From Mesorhizobium sp. 113-3-3 (GTDB lineage: Bacteria > Pseudomonadota > Alphaproteobacteria > Rhizobiales > Rhizobiaceae): a stretch of 64,000 bases of DNA. Within the stretch, counting starts at the first letter, position 1. Each line of letters begins with the position of its first letter. This document shows, piece after piece, positions 59,852 to 64,000 of the stretch. Under the pieces are notes generated by a model. The model saw nothing but the letters and a program-made list of their open reading frames with translations, was not told the DNA's origin and made no database searches. A program made the position numbers and the translations under genes. The DNA lies in NCBI RefSeq assembly GCF_016756495.1, contig NZ_AP023243.1, positions 5,584,501 through 5,648,500 of the forward strand, written 5' to 3'.

Positions 59852-61045
59852 ATGCCCTCCGACCCCAAGTCGTCTGCCAACACGCTCGTCATCCGCAATA
59901 TCGGACTGCTGCTGAGCGGTGACCTCGGCCAGCCGATCCTGGATGCCGATACCATCGCCGTGGCGGAGGGACGCATTACGGGCATTGGCAAGGCAGGCGA
60001 CGTCGACGGCGGCGATGCGGCGACGATCATCGATGCGATGGGCTGCGCTGTGGCGCCGGGGCTCATCGACAACCATGTCCATCCGGTAGCCGGCGACTGG
60101 ACGCCGCGGCAGAACCAGATCGGCTGGATGGATTCGACCGTGCATGGCGGCGTCACGTCGATCATTTCGGCGGGTGAGGTCCACACGCCGGGCCGGCCGC
60201 GCGACCTGGTCGGGCTGAAGGCGTTGGCGATCGCGGCGCAGCGGACTTTTTCCAACTTCCGGCCCAACGGCATGAAGATCCTGGCCGGCGCCCCCATCCT
60301 GGAACACGGCCTGGTCGAGGATGACTTCCGGTACCTCGCCGAAGCCGGCGTGACACTCATCGGCGAGGTCGGACTTGGCGGCGTCAAGGATGGTCCGACC
60401 GGCCGGCAGATGATCGCCTGGGCGCGCAAATACGGCATGACCTCGATGACCCATACGGGCGGCCCTTCCCTGCCCGGCTCCGGCCGCATCGGCGCCGATG
60501 TGGTGCTGGAGGTCGACGCCGACATCGTCGCCCACGTCAATGGCGGACCGACGGCACTTCCCGAAGCCGAGATCCGGCAGATCTGCGAAAACGGCTCGCG
60601 TGCGCTGGAAATCGTCCATAACGGCAATCTGCGCACCGGCTTGTTCGTGCTCGACCTGGCCAGGCAGCGCGGCGAGCTTTCACGCGTCATCCTCGGCACC
60701 GACAGCCCGGCCGGGTCCGGCGTGCAGCCGCTCGGCATCCTGAGGACGCTGACCATGCTGGCGTCGCTGGGCGGCATTGCGCCGGAAGTGGCGTTCTGTC
60801 TCGCCAGCGGCAACACGGCGCGCGTGCGCGGCCTGACCGACCGTGGCATCATCGACGTCGGCCGCGCCGCCGACCTGATCTTCATCGATCAGGCGATCGG
60901 CGGCGCCGGTGACGGACTGCTTGACAGTGTCTCGCTTGGCAATCTGCCGGGCATCGGCATGGTCGTCATCGACGGCGAGGTGCGGACCGGCCGCAGCCGC
61001 AACACCCCGCCGGCCATGCGCGTGCCGGAGGTCAGGGCCGCGTAG
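59852..61045 (+). CDS. Enamidase-like amidohydrolase
   Basis: 397-residue metal-dependent amidohydrolase. Metal ligands are HxH in LIDNHVHPVAGDW, Glu in LIGEVGLGG, His in SMTHTGGPSL and AHVNGGPT, and the catalytic Asp in LGTDSPAGSGVQPLG. The latter segment resembles enamidase, which hydrolyses a cyclic enamide in anaerobic nicotinate breakdown. A related cyclic amide, imide or enamide is a reasonable substrate class. It follows the MarR gene by 40 bases and converges with the paired PF06684-like genes. Confidence 0.82.
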   Translation: MPSDPKSSANTLVIRNIGLLLSGDLGQPILDADTIAVAEGRITGIGKAGDVDGGDAATIIDAMGCAVAPGLIDNHVHPVAGDWTPRQNQIGWMDSTVHGGVTSIISAGEVHTPGRPRDLVGLKALAIAAQRTFSNFRPNGMKILAGAPILEHGLVEDDFRYLAEAGVTLIGEVGLGGVKDGPTGRQMIAWARKYGMTSMTHTGGPSLPGSGRIGADVVLEVDADIVAHVNGGPTALPEAEIRQICENGSRALEIVHNGNLRTGLFVLDLARQRGELSRVILGTDSPAGSGVQPLGILRTLTMLASLGGIAPEVAFCLASGNTARVRGLTDRGIIDVGRAADLIFIDQAIGGAGDGLLDSVSLGNLPGIGMVVIDGEVRTGRSRNTPPAMRVPEVRAA

Positions 61046-61060
61046 CGGCCTTCGCTGGCA

Positions 61061-61645
61061 TCAGCTCACACCGTCGACCCCGACGATACTTTCCTTGGTC
61101 AACCCGCCGACGCGCGCGTGCGGCCTGCCGGAATCGGTGACGGCGATGGCGACGACGATCTCGTCGGCGCGCGGCGCATCGGGGACACGGACCTCCATGC
61201 CGTCGAAATGGCTGCGCACCTTCGCCGCATCCTTGTGGCCGAGCGGAATGTCGAGCGGCACGCCGAGGCCGCCGCGCTTCTTCGACGAGGGAATGAGCGC
61301 GGCGCCCTTGCCCAGCACATCGCGGAACGGCGCGCCGAGCTTTGGATGAAGGATGGCGGCGGCATGTTCGAGTTCGCCGTCGGCGCCGACCGCGGCGGCC
61401 TTGCCGAAGCTCTCGACCTGATCGCCGGCAATGCCAAGCGCCGCCACCGCCCGCCTGGGCAGGATGTCGCCCAGGGCTTCGCCGATATCGACCAGCACCG
61501 ACAGATTCTCGGCAAACACGCCGGCATAAGGGTTGCGGATCACCGCGATGGCCGCGGCACGCCGAGTCGGCGGGTCGACGGGGCGGCCGCCTTCGATCCG
61601 GGTTTCCTCGACGATGTTGATGATGCGGCGGATTTCCGCGCTCAT
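61061..61645 (-). CDS. 'Amino acid synthesis' family protein (PF06684-like), paralog 1
   Basis: 194-residue cytoplasmic protein of the poorly characterised 'amino acid synthesis' (DUF1185/PF06684-like) family. It shares with its neighbour the segments AVIRNPYAGVFAENL, VGADGELEHAAAILHP, KVRSHFDGMEVRVPDAPRAD and HARVGGLTKESI. Conserved His, Glu and Asp residues suggest an enzyme, but no reaction is established. The ATG overlaps the stop of paralog 2 (ATGA). The pair converges with the amidohydrolase gene. Confidence 0.82.
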   Translation of the reverse strand: MSAEIRRIINIVEETRIEGGRPVDPPTRRAAAIAVIRNPYAGVFAENLSVLVDIGEALGDILPRRAVAALGIAGDQVESFGKAAAVGADGELEHAAAILHPKLGAPFRDVLGKGAALIPSSKKRGGLGVPLDIPLGHKDAAKVRSHFDGMEVRVPDAPRADEIVVAIAVTDSGRPHARVGGLTKESIVGVDGVS

Positions 61646-62226
61646 CGCAATCCGTCCTCGCCCTTGATGTCGGCCGCCGCCAGGCCGCCGACCCGCGCAT
61701 GGATGCGCGGGCCGGTCGTCATCGCCAGGATGACCGCCATCTCGTCGCTGCGCGGCGCATCGCCAACGCCGATCTCGATCGCGTCGAAATGGCTGCGCAC
61801 ATAGGAAGCGTTGATGTGGGTGATCGGAATGTCGATGCGCGTTCCAGGAGCCCCGACCTTCTTGGTCGAGGGTACGATAGCCCTGGCGTTGCCGAGCAGC
61901 TCGCGCATCGCATAGCCACCCGGATTGTGCCAGAGCGCGCCATGTTCAAGCTCGCCGGCGGCACCGACGATGGCTCCCTTGCCATAGCCTTCGACAGCGG
62001 CGACGCCACCGCCCATGGCATCGATCAAGCGCCGCGCCATTTCCAGGCCGAGCGGCTTCAGATCTTCCATGAAGCCAGTGATCTCCTCGACGTAACGTCC
62101 GGCAAAGGGATTGGCGATGACGGCGACGATCGCGCCCCGCTTGAGCGGATGTGCCGCGGGCGGCCCGCCTTCATGGAAGACCTCTTCGACCTGGACCAGA
62201 AATTTCCTGACCACCACAGCTGGCAT
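61642..62226 (-). CDS. 'Amino acid synthesis' family protein (PF06684-like), paralog 2
   Basis: 194 residues, exactly the length of its downstream paralog and co-linear with it: AVIANPFAGRYVEEI, VGAAGELEHGALWHNPG, YVRSHFDAIEIGVGDAPRSD and HARVGGLAAADI. The start at 62226 is chosen for GAAGGA; the ATG at 62250 lacks a ribosome site. Likely a heteromeric partner or a sub-functionalised duplicate of paralog 1. The divergent BMP-transporter promoter lies in the shared 255-base gap. Confidence 0.82.
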   Translation of the reverse strand: MPAVVVRKFLVQVEEVFHEGGPPAAHPLKRGAIVAVIANPFAGRYVEEITGFMEDLKPLGLEMARRLIDAMGGGVAAVEGYGKGAIVGAAGELEHGALWHNPGGYAMRELLGNARAIVPSTKKVGAPGTRIDIPITHINASYVRSHFDAIEIGVGDAPRSDEMAVILAMTTGPRIHARVGGLAAADIKGEDGLR

Positions 62227-62357
62227 TGCGCGTATCCTTCGTCCCGTCATTCATGAAAACTCGTTAGAGTATCAACAATTATGCATCACCGATATTTGTC
62301 AAGCACCGCGGTAAGAGGATGCCAATGACAGGCCCGGAAAACTGCATCGGATGACGA

Positions 62358-62386
62358 TTGACAGCCTGTCGGGCCGCTCCTAAACT
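62358..62386 (+). promoter_or_regulatory. Sigma-70-type promoter of BMP transporter operon
   Basis: TTGACA (62358-62363), a 17-base spacer and TAAACT (62381-62386): a near-consensus promoter, the best in the window. The expected start point falls within the shared motif copy 3, so a bound repressor would block initiation. Confidence 0.65.
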
Positions 62387-62388
62387 CA

Positions 62389-62403
62389 TATGACCATCAA
62401 CGA
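62389..62403 (+). promoter_or_regulatory. Shared motif copy 3 (BMP transporter operon)
   Basis: TATGACCATCAACGA immediately after the -10 element, covering the predicted transcription start. It also contains the ATG of a 26-codon frame (62390-62470) that ends just before the ribosome site of the binding-protein gene; whether this is translated is unknown. Confidence 0.6.
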
Positions 62404-62481
62404 AATTGCCAGCATTCCGGCGGTGTGTGAGGATGGTCAAGGCGTGGCTTCAAAAGCTGAAAAAAGCTGAAGGGGAATGAC

Positions 62482-63486
62482 ATGAAAAGGGCGCTCAAGA
62501 GTTTATTTCTGGCCGGCACGATGCTGGCCGTTTCGTTGGGGTCGGCCGCCGCACAGGCCAAGGTTTCGGTGGCCGCCATCTCAGGATATTTCGCACAGGG
62601 CTTTGGCGTTTCGATCGTCAACGGCCTCAACAAGGCCAAGGCCGATTTCGGCATCGACCTCAAGCTGGTCGACACCGGCAATCGCGCCTTGGACTATGAG
62701 GAGCAGTTCGAGAACCTCGCCAAGGGCAAGCAATACGACCTCATCTTCGTCATGGGCTGGGAGCTGGTGGATTCGCTGCAGAAGGTCAGCAAGAAATATC
62801 CCGACCAGCGCTTCGTCTTCATCGATGGCGTGCTCGACAATCCCAAAATGATCTATGCCAACTTCGCCGAGGAACAGGGCTCCTTCGTCGCCGGCGCGCT
62901 CGCCAGCATGATCGAGGCCAAGGGCAGTGAATTTCCCAAGATCGGCGACGGCAAGGCAATCGGCTTCGTCGGCGGCCGCGACATCCCGGTGATCCGCAAT
63001 TTCCTTGGCGGCTATGAGCAGGGCGCCAAATACGCCGCGCCCGATGTGAAGGTGAACTCCGTCTTCGCCGGCACCTTCGATGACCCGGCCAAGGGCAGCG
63101 AGCTCGCCCAGGCGCTGTACGGCCAGGGCTCCGACATTGTCTACAACGTCGCCGGCCCGACCGGTGAAGGCGTGATGCAGGCCAGTGCGGCCGCCGACAA
63201 ATATTCGATCGGCGTCGATATCGACATGTGCGGCACGGCTCCCGGAAATGTGCTCGGCAGCATGCTGAAGCGCGGCGACATCGCCGTCTATACGCTGATC
63301 AAGGATGAGGTCGGGGGAAACAAGGTCACAGCCGGCACCCGCACCTTCGACCTTGCATCGGGCGGCGTCGAGTTCAAGGTCTGCGACGACATCGCGCCGA
63401 AGATCCCGGCCGACGTGACCACCAAGCTCGACGAGATCAAGAAGGGCATCCTCGACGGCAAGATCGTGATCGCCAAGGCGAAATAG
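62482..63486 (+). CDS. BMP-family (PnrA-like) substrate-binding protein
   Basis: 334-residue periplasmic binding protein of the basic-membrane-protein/PnrA family, with a signal peptide (SLFLAGTMLAVSLGSAAAQA, cleavage near AQA-K). Members bind purine nucleosides or related N-heterocycles. Family segments are YFAQGFGVSIVNGLNKAKAD, FEEQ-type FAEEQGSFVAGALA, GKAIGFVGGRDIPVIRNF and GVDIDMCGTAPG. The ribosome site GAAGGGG precedes the ATG. It begins the importer of block 8 and is followed by its ATPase gene. Confidence 0.92.
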   Translation: MKRALKSLFLAGTMLAVSLGSAAAQAKVSVAAISGYFAQGFGVSIVNGLNKAKADFGIDLKLVDTGNRALDYEEQFENLAKGKQYDLIFVMGWELVDSLQKVSKKYPDQRFVFIDGVLDNPKMIYANFAEEQGSFVAGALASMIEAKGSEFPKIGDGKAIGFVGGRDIPVIRNFLGGYEQGAKYAAPDVKVNSVFAGTFDDPAKGSELAQALYGQGSDIVYNVAGPTGEGVMQASAAADKYSIGVDIDMCGTAPGNVLGSMLKRGDIAVYTLIKDEVGGNKVTAGTRTFDLASGGVEFKVCDDIAPKIPADVTTKLDEIKKGILDGKIVIAKAK

Positions 63487-63580
63487 GCAACCGCGCATCC
63501 CTCCCAAGAAAGCGCTACGCTGATCCGCCGCGGCCTGCCGCGGTGGATCAGCGTCCAGTCTGCCAATCTGCGAGAGCATC

Positions 63581-64000
63581 GTGTCGAACGCGCCGGGGTC
63601 CCCGACCCTCCACAGCACAGTAGCGATGGCCGTCGAATTGACAGGCATCACCAAGCGCTTTGGCGCCTTCATCGCCAATGACGGCATCGATCTTGCCGTG
63701 CGCCGGGGTGAGATCCACGCCATCATCGGCGAGAACGGCGCCGGCAAGACGACGCTAATGAACATCCTTTTCGGCCTGCTGCAGCCGGACGAAGGCTCGA
63801 TCCGACTGAATGGCGAGGCGACGGTGGTCGCCGACCCGGCCGCCGCCATCAAGGCTGGGCTTGGCATGGTGCACCAGCATTTCAAGCTGGTGCCTTCGCT
63901 GTCGGTCGCCGACAATGTCTTTCTCGGCATGGAAATCCGGCGTCATGGATTGATCGACCACGCCGCGCAGATCGCACGCACGCAGGAACTGTCGAAGCGT
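63581..64000 (+). CDS. BMP-type ABC transporter ATP-binding protein (3' end outside window)
   Basis: First ~140 residues of a sugar/nucleoside-type (RbsA/NupA-like, double ATPase) protein. Walker A is IGENGAGKTTLMNILFGLL and the Q-loop segment GLGMVHQHFKLVPSLSVADN is typical of BMP-transporter ATPases. The start is either GTG 63581 (behind GAGAG) or ATG 63626, where homology begins (VELTGITKRFG); the frame is open from both. The permeases should lie beyond the window. Confidence 0.88.
   Translation, partial: MSNAPGSPTLHSTVAMAVELTGITKRFGAFIANDGIDLAVRRGEIHAIIGENGAGKTTLMNILFGLLQPDEGSIRLNGEATVVADPAAAIKAGLGMVHQHFKLVPSLSVADNVFLGMEIRRHGLIDHAAQIARTQELSKR

Noticed and set aside
62390..62470. 26-codon frame before the BMP protein, considered as a leader-peptide gene
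   Set aside because: Its ATG coincides with the predicted transcription start and has no ribosome site, so the shared DNA motif explains it better; kept only as an alternative.
1..64000. Search for CRISPR arrays, tRNA/rRNA genes, insertion sequences and phage genes
   Set aside because: None was visible: no regularly spaced repeats, no cloverleaf candidates noticed, and no transposase or integrase motifs.

Overview
The window is about 64 kb of dense, high-GC DNA with short intergenic gaps, many ATGA/TGATG gene overlaps, ABC uptake operons in nearly every block, and rhizobial-type palindromic mosaic repeats. The ectoine (ehu/eut) and phosphonate (phnWAY plus phnSTUV) gene sets have the arrangement known from Sinorhizobium and relatives. 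I infer a chromosome or large replicon of a Rhizobiales soil bacterium, most likely Mesorhizobium-like. I saw no rRNA, tRNA, CRISPR array, insertion sequence or phage gene. The window is a chain of catabolic islands.

Layout. (1) 1-5469, plus strand: a sugar-type ABC transporter (5' end cut off) followed by an enolase-superfamily enzyme, an L-rhamnose-mutarotase-like protein, a Gfo/Idh/MocA oxidoreductase and a MaoC-like hydratase; substrate unknown. (2) 5481-16212, minus strand: 2-aminoethylphosphonate (AEP) import (phnSTUV) and breakdown by transaminase PhnW, dehydrogenase PhnY and phosphonoacetate hydrolase PhnA, plus a PbfA-like PLP lyase and a 2-hydroxyacid dehydrogenase; a LysR regulator (16480-17349) is divergent. 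(3) 17356-21890: a two-domain dimethylglycine/sarcosine-dehydrogenase-like flavoenzyme with a DeoR regulator, and a membrane acyltransferase. (4) 22102-36621: an apparently complete ectoine/hydroxyectoine uptake and degradation island (ehuABCD, eutABC, doeAB, enuR on the minus strand; doeX, an aldehyde dehydrogenase and doeD on the plus strand).

(5) 36761-41271: an ammonia-lyase-superfamily protein that lacks the MIO-forming Ala-Ser-Gly, an unusual 2-hydroxyacid dehydrogenase, an amino-acid-oxidase-like flavoenzyme and the in-frame relic of a second one. (6) 41618-45393: a heterodimeric ABC exporter whose degenerate residues fall in one composite ATP site. (7) 45581-56653: a NitT/TauT-type importer, an APH-fold kinase, a GntR/HutC regulator and an ADH-HDH-SDR trio resembling the hpsP-hpsN-hpsO set for 2,3-dihydroxypropane-1-sulfonate, with a divergent HisC-like aminotransferase and a flavoenzyme. 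Three copies of a 14-bp GntR-like operator tie this block together. (8) 56681-64000: SDR and epimerase, isochorismatase-fold hydrolase, MarR regulator, enamidase-like amidohydrolase, two tandem paralogs of the 'amino acid synthesis' family (PF06684-like) and a BMP-type ABC transporter cut by the window end. Three promoters here share a 15-bp motif, which suggests one regulon for an unidentified, probably nitrogen-containing, substrate.

The least-described material is block 8 (a possible uncharacterised catabolic regulon), the MIO-less lyase of block 5, and the mixed hps-like/kinase cluster of block 7. All functions are read from sequence motifs and gene context; no searches were run.
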